This document shows positions 1 through 8,357 of a DNA stretch of 64,000 nucleotides, in pieces. Source of the DNA: Turneriella parva DSM 21527 (GTDB lineage Bacteria; Spirochaetota; Leptospiria; Turneriellales; Turneriellaceae); assembly GCF_000266885.1 (NCBI RefSeq), contig NC_018020.1, positions 2,170,001 through 2,234,000 on the forward strand, in the 5' to 3' direction. The position numbers were made by a program, and so were the translations under genes. The notes beneath the pieces are model-generated. The model had not been told where the DNA came from. It worked only from the letters and a program-made list of their open reading frames with translations, and searched no databases. Position 1 is the stretch's first letter; every line of letters begins with the position of its first letter.

Positions 1-43
1 ATGGGCCAGCTGAAAACGGATTCTGCCCAATGAAGGTGTAGCC

Positions 44-520
44 ATGCAAAGCCGCCGCAAAAAAGAAAAAACTCCCCCGCCGCTCTATGACCGGGCAGTT
101 GCGCTCGCAGCACGCCGCCTGCGCAGTGCGTCCGAATTAAAGAAGAAGCTTGTGGGCGAAGGTTATGACGAAGACGAAGTCGATGTAGCATTGCAGCGGC
201 TAGGCGAAGTACACCTCATCGACGACAACCTCGTCGCGCACTCGATCTCGCGCCGTTATGCGGACCGCGGCAACCGCTTCATTGTGCAGAAAATGAAAGA
301 GAAGGGCGTCGCCGCTGAACAAGAGTCGGCAATCGAGAACCTCGCTGATGAATACGAGCGTGCGCTCGCGGCGGGCCAGAAGAAACTGCGCAGCCTCGGC
401 AAATTTGAGCCAAGAGTGCAGGGGCAGAAGCTCTACCAGCACCTGGCAATGCGCGGCTTTGCGGGGTCGGTTGTTCAAAAGGTTGTGCGCGAACTGACTC
501 GCCTCGACGATATTGAATGA
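44..520 (+). CDS. recX: RecX family regulatory protein
   Basis: This is a 158-residue RecX-type protein. RecX binds the RecA filament and limits its recombinase and coprotease activity in the cytoplasm. The sequence is basic and helical throughout. The family signature lies at about residues 20-60: LRSASELKKKL followed by LGEVHLIDD, the usual helix-turn pattern of the RecX three-helix repeats. The length is normal for the family, and the ATG start is the first in frame. RecX genes usually follow recA; only 43 bases precede this one, so that cannot be tested here. The gene converges on a lipoprotein gene with 18 bases between the stops. The identity is fairly secure. Confidence 0.85.
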   Translation: MQSRRKKEKTPPPLYDRAVALAARRLRSASELKKKLVGEGYDEDEVDVALQRLGEVHLIDDNLVAHSISRRYADRGNRFIVQKMKEKGVAAEQESAIENLADEYERALAAGQKKLRSLGKFEPRVQGQKLYQHLAMRGFAGSVVQKVVRELTRLDDIE

Positions 521-538
521 CCCCTTTGGGCCTTTCTC

Positions 539-913
539 TCATTGCGTGCTGAAGCGATAGGTGATTTCGAGTTGGCCTTCAACTTTTCTGCCCGGTTCGT
601 ATTGCAGAATGATCTCGCGGCCACTGTAGTCGATTTCAGCCGCCGCCGGTGCAATGCCGCGCGGCATACCCGCCACCACGACCGGAATCAGATATAACGT
701 CTTCAGTGGCTGCTCATTGCCCGGGGCGAGCAGATGTAGCCGCGCCTCGCCCGAAAGCAGGCCATGGACCCTGACTTCAAACGATTCAACGCCTGCGGGC
801 AGCTGCACTTTCAGCGTGCGCGGCTTTTCCGCATCGTCGATCACGAGCGATTTTTCGCGGCACGCAGTAACCAAGAGCACCGCCGAAAGCAGAACTAGAT
901 GAAAACGCAGCAT
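539..913 (-). CDS. small lipoprotein, function unknown
   Basis: The frame is open further upstream, but the ATG at 913 is chosen because it starts directly with a lipoprotein signal: MLRFHLVLLSAVLLVTAC, with the lipid-anchored cysteine at residue 18. The mature part of about 107 residues looks like a single beta-rich domain with alternating hydrophobic residues (LKVQLPAGVESFEVRVHG and later EIILQYEPG) and no catalytic motif that I recognise. It should be anchored to the inner or outer membrane facing the periplasm, or exposed on the surface. It converges with recX. I do not recognise the family. Confidence 0.7.
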   Translation of the reverse strand: MLRFHLVLLSAVLLVTACREKSLVIDDAEKPRTLKVQLPAGVESFEVRVHGLLSGEARLHLLAPGNEQPLKTLYLIPVVVAGMPRGIAPAAAEIDYSGREIILQYEPGRKVEGQLEITYRFSTQ

Positions 914-1009
914 GGGGTATGCTGCCACATGGCGATGCGCGGACAAATGTTTTGCCTCGTTCATGAGGCATGCCTTTCGGCCGCCGCACAACGTTTTGAG
1001 AATGAACCG

Positions 1010-2464
1010 TCAGGGTGCCGCGGTATTCAGTCGCCCTATGAGGTCAGCCTCAGACAACTTGCGTATCGAGCCGAATGCATATGACGGTGCCTGGCCCAAG
1101 GGTGTGCCCGAACCCAGGCCAACATAGACGTCACCCTGTGTTCCCATGACCATAAAATTGAGAATGTTCCAAAAATTATTCGCATAGACTTTTTCGGCCA
1201 TGCGCACCTTGCCGTCGGGCGAGAATAGGGCCGATGTGAGCGGGCTGTCCATAGATGAACCTGATATCAAAATGCGTTGGCTCGGCAGAATCTCGACGCG
1301 CGCCGTGTAGGTGCCTTGCCCCACGTCTATGATGGCCGAACGTGTGCCGTTAGGTTCAATGCAAATCAGAAAGGCTGCAGGCAGGCGCAAGGTCTTCTTG
1401 CCAAAGCGCACTCCCTGGTCGGCCGACCAGCCAAGCACCCACGTTTTACCCGCTGCGTTGATAGCAAGATCATAAGCATGATCGAGGGTCGGGCTGATAA
1501 CCCTGTGCTTAAAGATAATTTTCTTCTTTGGTGAAAGTTTTATCACAAAGACATCGCGATCGCCGAATTCGCTCTGCAGGTTGACGTCAACGTAGCCGGT
1601 TGCCACCACATTACCGTCTGCATCGAATCGTATTGCGCGGGCGACGCCGCTGTTTTCGGCATAGTTGTATGTCCAGAGCCTTTCACCTTTGGCATTCAGC
1701 TTAACCACCGAAAAGCCATTCAGGTTCGCCGCGACGTATGAGTTGCCTACTCTGTCGGTGACTACTGAGTAGCCCCAGTTCTGCATGCTCGGGCCTTCGG
1801 GGGCGAAATCGTTTTTCCAGATCAAATTTGCTTTTTCGTCAACGAGTGCAACAACCATACGGTGTATCACCGTCGCTTGTGGGGCAACTGGTGCTTCTGA
1901 GCGCATACCAGAAAGAATAAAGCCACCGTGCGGAAACTTAGCAATTCCCGTGTAATAATCCATCAGTCCCCTTGGCAAATAATGGCGACCTTTGAGCTCG
2001 CCGGCCTGCGTGCGCGTTTCGAGTAGCGCGCCGCAAAGACCAGAGCCCGCGGAGGTGACCAAATCACCGTGCACTACCGCAGATTGTGACGCGACGTTCA
2101 GCAGAACATCGGGCGCCCCCCAGGTGCCGGGTGGCAGCTCTGTACGATTGGCGGGGCAGGGTGACGCAGAAGGCTGGGCCGCAGAAGGCGGCGTGACAAC
2201 GGGCGGTGCGGGGAAAATTTCTGGTACCGGATCTGGTGTGGGTGAGATGCTCGGTGGGGGCACCGGTTGTTCGGGCGCGCTAACAGGGGGCGTTGAAACC
2301 GGCAGGGTGGGACTCGCAGTTGCCGCCGGCGTCGGTGTCACGACTTCACCCTCTTGCACCGGTGATTCATCGCCCTGCGAACCCGTTGTGGTCTCTGCGC
2401 AGGCAGAAACCAGGACTGCAGCCACAAAAGTGCCACATAGCAAAAACAAGCGCAGCAGCCTCAT
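1010..2464 (-). CDS. lipoprotein with Pro/Thr-rich linker and beta-propeller-like repeats
   Basis: A 484-residue lipoprotein. The signal peptide ends in the lipobox LVSAC with cysteine at residue 22. A linker of about 85 residues rich in Pro, Thr, Ser and Ala follows (about residues 28-112), which would hold the folded domain away from the membrane. The rest contains repeated blades of the form DRVGNSYVAANLNGFSVVKL, DADGNVVATGYV and NAAGKTWVLGW, each ending in a strand such as FVIKLSPKKK. This resembles SBBP-type beta-propeller repeats. Surface or periplasmic display is likely. It is divergent from the ketopantoate-reductase-like gene (86 bases between starts). The ligand is unknown. Confidence 0.75.
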   Translation of the reverse strand: MRLLRLFLLCGTFVAAVLVSACAETTTGSQGDESPVQEGEVVTPTPAATASPTLPVSTPPVSAPEQPVPPPSISPTPDPVPEIFPAPPVVTPPSAAQPSASPCPANRTELPPGTWGAPDVLLNVASQSAVVHGDLVTSAGSGLCGALLETRTQAGELKGRHYLPRGLMDYYTGIAKFPHGGFILSGMRSEAPVAPQATVIHRMVVALVDEKANLIWKNDFAPEGPSMQNWGYSVVTDRVGNSYVAANLNGFSVVKLNAKGERLWTYNYAENSGVARAIRFDADGNVVATGYVDVNLQSEFGDRDVFVIKLSPKKKIIFKHRVISPTLDHAYDLAINAAGKTWVLGWSADQGVRFGKKTLRLPAAFLICIEPNGTRSAIIDVGQGTYTARVEILPSQRILISGSSMDSPLTSALFSPDGKVRMAEKVYANNFWNILNFMVMGTQGDVYVGLGSGTPLGQAPSYAFGSIRKLSEADLIGRLNTAAP

Positions 2465-2550
2465 AACGGTACCTTACCGCTCGGAGCGCAACAGTCCGAA
2501 TTTTTGCCCGATTTGTCTTTTCAAAAGGTAGATAGAGTGCTGAATGCCGC

Positions 2551-3555
2551 ATGGCCAGCAAAGCGAAGATCGCCCTACTCGGCACGGGCGCCATCGGTGC
2601 TTCGGTTGCCCGCGCGCTCGACCTCAATAAGGTGCACTTCACGATTCTCGTGCGTGAAAAAAGACGCAAGGGGGATTTAGTAGCGCGAGGCATTCGTTAC
2701 ACATTAAAAGAAACGACACATATTGATCTGAAGCAGGGTGCCGAAGTGTTGACTTTGGCCGAGGCGCAGAAGAAAGCGGGCAAAGACAGATTCGATTTTA
2801 TTTTTCTCGGCATGAAAACTCCGCACCTGAAAGAGGCGGCGAAGACGGCAAAGGTTTTGCTCGCCAAGGGTGGCCGCATTGTTTTACTGCAGAATGGTCT
2901 GCCCGAAAATGAGCTCCGCACTTTCAAAGCAGAGCAGGTTATCTCCGGCATTGTTGGTTATAATACACAGCTTTTGCCCGATGGCAGCTATTTTCAATCG
3001 AACCCGGGGCATCTGATTCTGGCGAATGCGAGTCGCCCGCCGCATGAACTCGAGGCGCTGCTCGAACCGCACCTGCCCGTCGTAATTTCGGCAAATGCTC
3101 TCGGTTTTCGCTGGAATAAGCTGGCGATTAACTCGGTCATTAATGGTCTCGGGGCAGTTTCAGGGTTGGCGCTGGGGCCGCTCTTCGCAAAACATACTGC
3201 GCGCCGCGCCGCGATTGGGCTTATTGAAGAAGCGGCCACTGTCATGCGCGCGCTGCAAATCGAAGAGGGTATTGTGCCGGGCGCGATCTCAGTTTACCGG
3301 TTTGCGAGGCTGCCGGCGTTCATTCAGCACCTGATGCTGTTCGTACTGGGCCTTAAGTACGCGAAGATTCGCACGTCAATGTTGCAGGATGTCGAGCGCG
3401 GGGTGAAGACTGAGGTCGACCAGATTCACGGCGCGATTGTCGCGGCAGCGAAACAGGCTGGCATCGAGGTGCCGCTGACCGAGGCGATCGTGCAGCGGGT
3501 GCACGCGCTCGAGAAGGGTGAGTTGAAGCCGGGTTTGGGGTTATTGCCCAACTGA
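2551..3555 (+). CDS. ketopantoate reductase family protein (ApbA/PanE-like)
   Basis: A 334-residue cytoplasmic oxidoreductase of the 2-dehydropantoate 2-reductase family, which reduces ketopantoate to pantoate with NADPH on the route to coenzyme A. The N-terminal dinucleotide fold opens with ALLGTGAIGASVARAL, a GxGxxG loop at about residues 11-16. LLQNGLPENE and the later GFRWNKLAINSVINGL match the family pattern, in which a Lys followed by N..IN sits near the active site. The C-terminal part is helical, as expected. PanE paralogues of unknown substrate are common, so a reductase acting on another 2-keto acid is possible. No pan gene lies nearby. Confidence 0.8.
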   Translation: MASKAKIALLGTGAIGASVARALDLNKVHFTILVREKRRKGDLVARGIRYTLKETTHIDLKQGAEVLTLAEAQKKAGKDRFDFIFLGMKTPHLKEAAKTAKVLLAKGGRIVLLQNGLPENELRTFKAEQVISGIVGYNTQLLPDGSYFQSNPGHLILANASRPPHELEALLEPHLPVVISANALGFRWNKLAINSVINGLGAVSGLALGPLFAKHTARRAAIGLIEEAATVMRALQIEEGIVPGAISVYRFARLPAFIQHLMLFVLGLKYAKIRTSMLQDVERGVKTEVDQIHGAIVAAAKQAGIEVPLTEAIVQRVHALEKGELKPGLGLLPN

Positions 3556-3560
3556 GCTAC

Positions 3561-3584
3561 CCGCACCAAACTTCTGCGGTGCGG
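3561..3584. terminator. candidate bidirectional hairpin between convergent genes
   Basis: CCGCACC at 3561-3567 pairs exactly with GGTGCGG at 3578-3584 across a 10-nt loop, in the 42-base gap between two convergent stop codons. A run of pyrimidines (TTATTTCTCTTTT) follows on the plus strand, which would suit termination of the upstream plus-strand gene. The stem is short. Confidence 0.4.
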
Positions 3585-3597
3585 CATCGCAGCTGAG

Positions 3598-3822
3598 TTA
3601 TTTCTCTTTTGTCGTCCCAGTCTTTTTCGCCGATGCTTCTCCCCAGTCTGACTTCTGGTTGCCGACGGGTTTTGCCGGCCCCGTCGGTTTAACCGGCGGT
3701 CCAGGTCGTACAATGATCGTCGCATGCGGGGTTTTCTTTTTTTTGCCGCCGTCTGCGTTCTCAGCAGCGAGCAGTGTTGAAGCGAAGATTGCCAGCCCGC
3801 TGATTATACCTAATGCATTCAC
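3598..3822 (-). CDS. small secreted basic protein, function unknown
   Basis: A 74-residue product starting at GTG. It has a clear Sec signal (GIISGLAIFASTLLAAE, about residues 5-21) and a short mature chain rich in Lys, Pro, Gly and Thr (KKKKTPHATIIVRPGPPVKP) with no cysteine. The mature part looks disordered and strongly basic, which could suit binding to an anionic surface or polymer, but no function can be assigned. It lies between convergent and divergent neighbours and so is probably transcribed alone. Being short and low in complexity, it is a less certain gene than its neighbours; the signal peptide is the main support. Confidence 0.5.
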   Translation of the reverse strand: MNALGIISGLAIFASTLLAAENADGGKKKKTPHATIIVRPGPPVKPTGPAKPVGNQKSDWGEASAKKTGTTKEK

Positions 3823-3902
3823 CCTTTATACTTCGGGCAAATAATGTGCGGCCTCAACCTTAAAATGGTTTTCGTTTCGGCCGTACTCTGAGCCCTTGCA
3901 GT

Positions 3903-4715
3903 ATGAAAGTACTCGTCGTCGGCGGCAGCGGGGTTGCGGGGCAGTGTGCAATTCGCGCGGTCAGGCAATTTGACGCGCAGGCAGAGATCTGGTCGAGCAG
4001 CTCAAAATCTGCTGACGTCCCGGGTGCACACCACACCTTGCACGGTGTCGACCTGAGCAAGGCCGACGGGCTGAAGCCGCTCTTGGCTCTGACAGAAAAA
4101 TTCGATTACTTGTTCCACACGCCTGCGTTTGGTTCAGTGGGAGCTCCCGTTGCAGACGCGACAAAACCCGAGGTTGAATCGGCGTTGCAGTTTTGCCTTG
4201 AGCCCATGGTCGCGTTAACGCAGAAGCTCCGCCCCAAAATGACTGTCGCCTACACGGCTTATTATTTCAAACCACACCTGCTGGCGTTTTACGGTGCGCT
4301 TGCGTACGTGAAGTACGCGACCGAAAAGCTCGCGGTCGAAAACCCACAGCAGTACAAATGCCTGCGCATTGGTTCGTTCGTCAGCAAGGCGACGCGCGGC
4401 ATTGGCCTCTTGCTGCAGCGCATGTCAAAGACGGCCCCGCACCTGAAGCCGCTGATGGATGAGTATGCCCAATCGGGCATGAAGTTCTCGGATTTCTTCT
4501 TTAAGTATATCGGTGAACAAGAGCAGCAGAATGTTTCGCGGGGCGGCAGTTACCACATGACAACTGAGGAGGACATCGTCGCGGCACACTTGCACCTGCT
4601 GAAAGGCGAGAGATCGCCGATCATCAATGTGCTGGGGTCAGATATCTGGACAGAGCATGCACTGCCCGAGTTGCCGGTAGAGATGGCGAGGGCGGGTGAG
4701 CTGCTGGGCAAGTAA
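3903..4715 (+). CDS. NAD(P)-binding Rossmann-fold protein
   Basis: A 270-residue protein that opens with KVLVVGGSGVAGQCAIRAV, a GxxGxxG dinucleotide-binding loop of the extended/atypical SDR type. A Tyr-rich stretch later, VKYATEKLAVENPQQYKCLRIGSF (about residues 139-162), recalls the YxxxK-containing helix and following strand of nucleoside-sugar epimerase-like SDRs, with Y and K at the expected spacing (YATEK). It is therefore probably an oxidoreductase or an NAD(P)-sensing protein; the substrate is unknown. Its TAA stop abuts the stop of the convergent desaturase gene with no base between them. Confidence 0.65.
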   Translation: MKVLVVGGSGVAGQCAIRAVRQFDAQAEIWSSSSKSADVPGAHHTLHGVDLSKADGLKPLLALTEKFDYLFHTPAFGSVGAPVADATKPEVESALQFCLEPMVALTQKLRPKMTVAYTAYYFKPHLLAFYGALAYVKYATEKLAVENPQQYKCLRIGSFVSKATRGIGLLLQRMSKTAPHLKPLMDEYAQSGMKFSDFFFKYIGEQEQQNVSRGGSYHMTTEEDIVAAHLHLLKGERSPIINVLGSDIWTEHALPELPVEMARAGELLGK

Positions 4716-5801
4716 TTACCCCGCCGCCACAAATCGACGCTCGCCACCACCCCACGCATTCGCCCGGCGCATGCTGGCGAAGTCGTTGAAGCGTACACCG
4801 TAGCGGCGCAGGGCCTTTGTCACGAACGGTGCACCCCATTGCCTCAGGTAGAAGGGCTGGTTCACCACAAAGTGGTGTATACCATGCGTTGCGCCAAAGT
4901 TGAAGCAGAACAGGTGCAGCGGCAGCACGAGCCACGAGTTCAATACCTGCGTCTGTTTCACGAGCGAGTCGATCTCTACCGCCGTGGTTGGTGAGCCTGT
5001 CGAACCATAGTAGTGCATGTTCGAAGAGACGATCTGTATCGCGGCCTGCCGCAGCCAGCAGGGTACCAGGTACACCACCGCCGCAGTATTCAGAAACGTG
5101 ACGATCGGTGAAAGCCAGGCAGGCGGCGTGAAGTCAGCGCCCGCAACCATAAATCCCAAGCGCGTGAGCGAGAGCAGCAAGAAGCTGTACCAAAGCAGCA
5201 TGAAGGTTCTTTGCAACGGAATAACTTTATGTGGTGCCTTGATGCGGCGAAGTTCGGGCAGTGCGTCGCGTTTGATCTTGGGCCCCTGTATCGTCAGCGC
5301 CGCGAGCGGGTCGAGCATCACGAGCAAACGCTTCAAGCCCCAGGGCATGCCGTTCGAGATATAGCGCTCTTCGACATCGTTCTTGTGCCCCGAGACGCGG
5401 TGGTGCAGCAGGTGGATTTCTTTGCGAAACCACGGGTTCACCGTGTTGCCGCGAAAGAGCCACACGATCCAGAACATAAAATTTTGCACCCGCGCTGAAT
5501 TCTTGAAATACAGCGAGTGAATGAGGTCGTGTTCCATTTCGTGCAAGAAAGACGCGAGAATGCCGCTCACCACGATCGTGGCCCACGCAGGTACTAGCTC
5601 CGCAACATAGAGCGCACCCATTGCGATCATGCCACCGGCAGAACCGAGAGTGATGGCCAGGCCGATCTGATCTTGAAACCGCGTGAGCCAGGTATGGCGA
5701 CGGCGCAGGCGGCGGTCGCCGAAGCGAATCCATTGGATGATTTTGCTGCCGCGATCTTTATCGCTGAGACGGGCGATGCGTGCGGCCTTGGCTGTGGTCA
5801 T
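4716..5801 (-). CDS. membrane fatty acid desaturase family protein
   Basis: A membrane-bound di-iron desaturase/hydroxylase. These enzymes use O2 and electrons from ferredoxin or cytochrome b5-type donors to introduce a double bond or hydroxyl into an acyl chain. Three histidine boxes are visible: HEMEHDLIH (about residues 87-95), HLLHH with a following GH (about 130-140) and HGIHH near the C-terminus. Hydrophobic segments lie between them, as in the FA_desaturase family. The open frame extends 16 codons upstream to 5849, but the ATG at 5801 is preferred because the extra residues look unlike a protein start. The true substrate (acyl lipid, sterol-like or alkyl) cannot be told from the sequence. 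Confidence 0.8.
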   Translation of the reverse strand: MTTAKAARIARLSDKDRGSKIIQWIRFGDRRLRRRHTWLTRFQDQIGLAITLGSAGGMIAMGALYVAELVPAWATIVVSGILASFLHEMEHDLIHSLYFKNSARVQNFMFWIVWLFRGNTVNPWFRKEIHLLHHRVSGHKNDVEERYISNGMPWGLKRLLVMLDPLAALTIQGPKIKRDALPELRRIKAPHKVIPLQRTFMLLWYSFLLLSLTRLGFMVAGADFTPPAWLSPIVTFLNTAAVVYLVPCWLRQAAIQIVSSNMHYYGSTGSPTTAVEIDSLVKQTQVLNSWLVLPLHLFCFNFGATHGIHHFVVNQPFYLRQWGAPFVTKALRRYGVRFNDFASMRRANAWGGGERRFVAAG

Positions 5802-5910
5802 GACGGACTGTGGCCGGCCGGGGTGGGGTGAAAAGCAAAAATGAATCATGTGTCAAGTTTGGGCGGCGAATCGTTGTCGACGCGCGCTTCGCTGCGTGCT
5901 CACCGTACCT

Positions 5911-6849
5911 ATGGGGCTATCGTCTGCGCGCTGTCAGTTGAGGGCGGGTCTTGCTATTCTGCTCGCGACCGTGATGTCTTGCGATGTGCCGGCCAAAGAC
6001 ACTCTTCGGGATGCGCTGCACGACGAGGCGCAGCTCGCGGCGAAGATTCAGGCGCTTGATCGCGCGCACCCGCAGACGCAGATATTTCTCGATCGTGCGC
6101 TTGCCGATGCGGTTGAACGCAAGCTGCAGCGCGCCATCGTGCAGCTGAGCAAAGCGGGCGCGAACCCGCTCGGCTTCAGTGGCAGCAAATATTCAGCGCT
6201 CACCAAGGCGATTTGCCAGGGCGATGCAGCGTTGGTCAAAACTTTTTTGCAGGGCATGCCGCAAGTCGACGCAAAGACCACCGACGAAATGGTCGCCGAA
6301 GCATTTGACTGCAAGCGCGAAACTATGGCGTTCATGCTGCCCGAGGGCAAACGGCACCATGCAAATATTACCCTGGTTCATGCCTGCCGCAAGAAAGAAA
6401 TACTGCCGCGCGCCCGCGGCGCTATTTTGGCCGGTGCTGATGTAAATTACCGCGGCGCTGCCGGCGACCTGCCATTCTTTTACCCGCTTTGTCGCAGCAA
6501 CATTCCGTTGCTGTCGCTTGCCATGCGGCAGGGCCTCAACACCGAAGCGAAAAACGCCGACGGCAAAACACTCTTTGAACAGGCAGCGTGGTCAGGCGAC
6601 CTCGATGCCGTGAAGGCGCTTGTGCTGGCGGGAGTGCCAGTTAACGCAGGGGCGATGGTTGTGACCTTTGAGAATCGCACGGTTAGTGAAACCCGTACAG
6701 AGCACATTGGTGTCACCAAAACCTATGGCAAACGTAAGGTGAACGAGACCCGAAATGTGACCACAAAGACTGAAATACCGCTGCTGGACTATGCGAAGAG
6801 CCGCGACCCCAGTCTCTATCGGCTGCTAAAGGCCAGAAGAAAGCCATAA
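5911..6849 (+). CDS. ankyrin-repeat lipoprotein
   Basis: About 312 residues from the ATG at 5911; the frame is open from 5848. The chosen start gives a signal ending LLATVMSCDVPAKD, a relaxed spirochaete-like lipobox with cysteine near residue 24. The body holds degenerate ankyrin-type helix pairs, for example KLQRAIVQLSKAGANPLGF, PRARGAILAGADVNYRGAAG and SGDLDAVKALVLAGVPVNAG, with the typical A.L.AGA.VN turns. The C-terminal 60 residues break the pattern with an internally echoing ETR motif (VSETRTEHIG then VNETRNVTTK). Ankyrin repeats mediate protein binding; the partner is unknown. The 5' end overlaps the non-coding start region of the divergent desaturase gene. Confidence 0.7.
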   Translation: MGLSSARCQLRAGLAILLATVMSCDVPAKDTLRDALHDEAQLAAKIQALDRAHPQTQIFLDRALADAVERKLQRAIVQLSKAGANPLGFSGSKYSALTKAICQGDAALVKTFLQGMPQVDAKTTDEMVAEAFDCKRETMAFMLPEGKRHHANITLVHACRKKEILPRARGAILAGADVNYRGAAGDLPFFYPLCRSNIPLLSLAMRQGLNTEAKNADGKTLFEQAAWSGDLDAVKALVLAGVPVNAGAMVVTFENRTVSETRTEHIGVTKTYGKRKVNETRNVTTKTEIPLLDYAKSRDPSLYRLLKARRKP

Positions 6850-6896
6850 TGTTTCTGAAGGCTGCGCCCTGCCACCCGCATAGTACATATGCACTA

Positions 6897-6925
6897 TTGA
6901 CTGAAGCCGCAAAACAGGGTAGAAT
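6897..6925 (+). promoter_or_regulatory. sigma-70-type promoter for the DUF1554 lipoprotein
   Basis: TTGACT at 6897-6902 and TAGAAT at 6920-6925 are separated by exactly 17 bases. Each box matches the housekeeping consensus at five of six positions. The ATG of the next gene is at 6931, only five bases beyond the -10 box, so transcription would begin at or next to the start codon. Confidence 0.6.
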
Positions 6926-6930
6926 GTCTG

Positions 6931-7578
6931 ATGCGCAGCTACCAACAGAGTTTTATTGCCATGGTTTTGGCCTTTGCGCTCGCCTGCGCGGCGGGCTGCA
7001 ATAACTATGGTCTCGCAGATCAGCTAGAATCACCAGGCAAGACTGACGGCGGTTCGGGGTTCAATCTCGTCAACACGATGTTCGTGACCCAGACAACCTT
7101 TAACGGCAACCTCGGCGGGGTTGCAGGCGCTGACAACTTGTGCCGCAATGACGCCGCGAACCCGATGGGTTCTGGCAATGGCGTTTGGAAGGCGCTGATC
7201 TCTGCCAATGCGCAGCGCATCGCCTGCACCACATCGAATTGTTCGGGCAGCGGCGCGGCCGAGCATCTCGACTGGGTTTTGAAATCGAACACCACATATT
7301 ACCGCCCCGATAAGACAGTTTTGGGGTCGACCGATGCTAATGGATTGTTTACCGCGCCATTGGTGGCCACAGTGGGCACCGGGTCAGCCGTAACCTTTAC
7401 GGGGCTGACCGCCGACTGGGCGCTTTCGGGCGATACTTGCAACGCGTGGACAGACCAAAGCGTCGGCAGCTTTAATGGATTAACCGGGCTCAGCAACCAG
7501 ACCAACCAGCAATGGTTCAGTAATACCGCGAATTCATGCGATGTGCCCACGAAAGCCCTGTACTGCGTGCAGCAGTAG
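6931..7578 (+). CDS. DUF1554 family lipoprotein
   Basis: A 215-residue lipoprotein with signal MRSYQQSFIAMVLAFALACAAGC (cleavage before the final cysteine). The mature domain has the features of DUF1554, a family of leptospiral surface or secreted proteins: FVTQTTFNGNLGGVAGADNLC near the start, a paired-cysteine segment IACTTSNCSG, a WALSGDTCNAWTD motif and a final ALYCVQQ. The six mature-domain cysteines probably form disulphides, giving a compact C-type-lectin-like fold. No function is proven for the family. The promoter lies almost on the start codon, so the transcript may be leaderless. An internal ATG at 6961 would leave too short a signal. Confidence 0.85.
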   Translation: MRSYQQSFIAMVLAFALACAAGCNNYGLADQLESPGKTDGGSGFNLVNTMFVTQTTFNGNLGGVAGADNLCRNDAANPMGSGNGVWKALISANAQRIACTTSNCSGSGAAEHLDWVLKSNTTYYRPDKTVLGSTDANGLFTAPLVATVGTGSAVTFTGLTADWALSGDTCNAWTDQSVGSFNGLTGLSNQTNQQWFSNTANSCDVPTKALYCVQQ

Positions 7579-7611
7579 CTTCGGGCGCAGGTGGCCAGAA
7601 TGCTTCAGTCG

Positions 7612-7998
7612 CTAATCCAGCAGATCAATGGCGTCAACTTTTCTAAAGTGCGCATCTAGAGTATAGAGGGGTACGCCATGCTGCATCGCTAACGCAGCGA
7701 TCCAGAGGTCATTCACGGGAATAGGCGTACCCGCTTTGCGCAACTGCGCGTAGATCTTTGCGTAGTAGTGTGTCGTTTCGCTGTCCGCGAAAAGTACCCT
7801 CACTCGTTCGGAGGCGAGAAATTTTTGCAGAACCTTCTCGTTCTGTTGTGCTTTGCTGCCAGCAGCAAAGCCTGCCCTGAGTTCGCCTAAGCTAACGAAG
7901 CTCAGGTAGACATGCGTTGCCCTCTGTATTTTAGAAAGTGCCGCCGCATTGCCCCGAGCAAGTTCTGTGTACGTATTCGTGTCGAGCAAGAGTTGCAT
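7612..7998 (-). CDS. PIN-domain toxin, VapC family
   Basis: A 128-residue PIN-domain ribonuclease, the toxin of a type II toxin-antitoxin module; VapC toxins cleave tRNA or rRNA. The acidic metal-binding residues are in place: LLDTNTYTELA (first Asp, residue 5), the conserved SLGELRAGF glutamate, NDLWIAALAMQH (third acidic, with I.A) and YTLDAHFRKV (fourth Asp). Its ATG follows the TAG of the antitoxin directly (TAGATG), so the two are translationally coupled. Free toxin would be active only when the antitoxin is lost. The residues needed for activity look intact. Confidence 0.9.
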   Translation of the reverse strand: MQLLLDTNTYTELARGNAAALSKIQRATHVYLSFVSLGELRAGFAAGSKAQQNEKVLQKFLASERVRVLFADSETTHYYAKIYAQLRKAGTPIPVNDLWIAALAMQHGVPLYTLDAHFRKVDAIDLLD

Positions 7999-8238
7999 CT
8001 ATTGCCACATATCTTTGTCGATCTTGCGCTGGTCTTTCAGGGCTTTGGCCGTGTCGGCGTCTTCAAGCCAGGTGCCTGCGACAAAGTCGAGATCATGGTA
8101 TTCAGCCTGCCCAATCGATGCCTGCAATGCATCGATGAGAGTATCGTTCAGGCTCTGCCGCTTCTTTCGTGCAATCTGGCGCAGGTTGCGATCGAGCTCG
8201 GGACTGACGTTTCGCACTGTATATTGCAGGCTGGCCAT
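7999..8238 (-). CDS. VapB-type antitoxin (ribbon-helix-helix)
   Basis: A 79-residue antitoxin from the ATG at 8238. The N-terminal YTVRNVSPELDRNLRQIARK followed by QSLNDTLIDALQ is a ribbon-helix-helix DNA-binding domain. The tail, YHDLDFVAGTWLED then KIDKDMW, is the acidic/aromatic segment that typically wraps the PIN toxin. The frame stays open to a GTG at 8295 with another ATG at 8268. The ATG at 8238 is preferred because it fits the domain boundary and because the palindromic half-sites that would act as its operator lie immediately upstream. Antitoxin-toxin dimers usually repress their own promoter. Confidence 0.8.
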   Translation of the reverse strand: MASLQYTVRNVSPELDRNLRQIARKKRQSLNDTLIDALQASIGQAEYHDLDFVAGTWLEDADTAKALKDQRKIDKDMWQ

Positions 8239-8269
8239 GCCTGCAATGCAGGCAGATTTTGCAGGCATG
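8236..8269. promoter_or_regulatory. candidate autoregulatory operator of the vapBC module
   Basis: CATGCCTGCA at 8236-8245 and TGCAGGCATG at 8260-8269 are perfect 10-bp inverted repeats. A third half-site, TGCAGGCA, lies between them at 8247-8254, one base from the first. The cluster overlaps the antitoxin start codon. Ribbon-helix-helix antitoxins bind such repeated half-sites as paired dimers. Confidence 0.6.
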
Positions 8270-8357
8270 TCAAGCTGAAAATCCTCAGAGGCCACGAGCT
8301 GTCACCACTCCAGTTCACTTCTGGTTTTCAGCCTGACTTTTGCTGCGACTTTGCCCC

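Noticed and set aside
1-33. Possible C-terminal end of an upstream gene (MGQLKTDSAQ then stop), perhaps recA
   Set aside because: Ten codons are too few to identify, and other frames are open as well.
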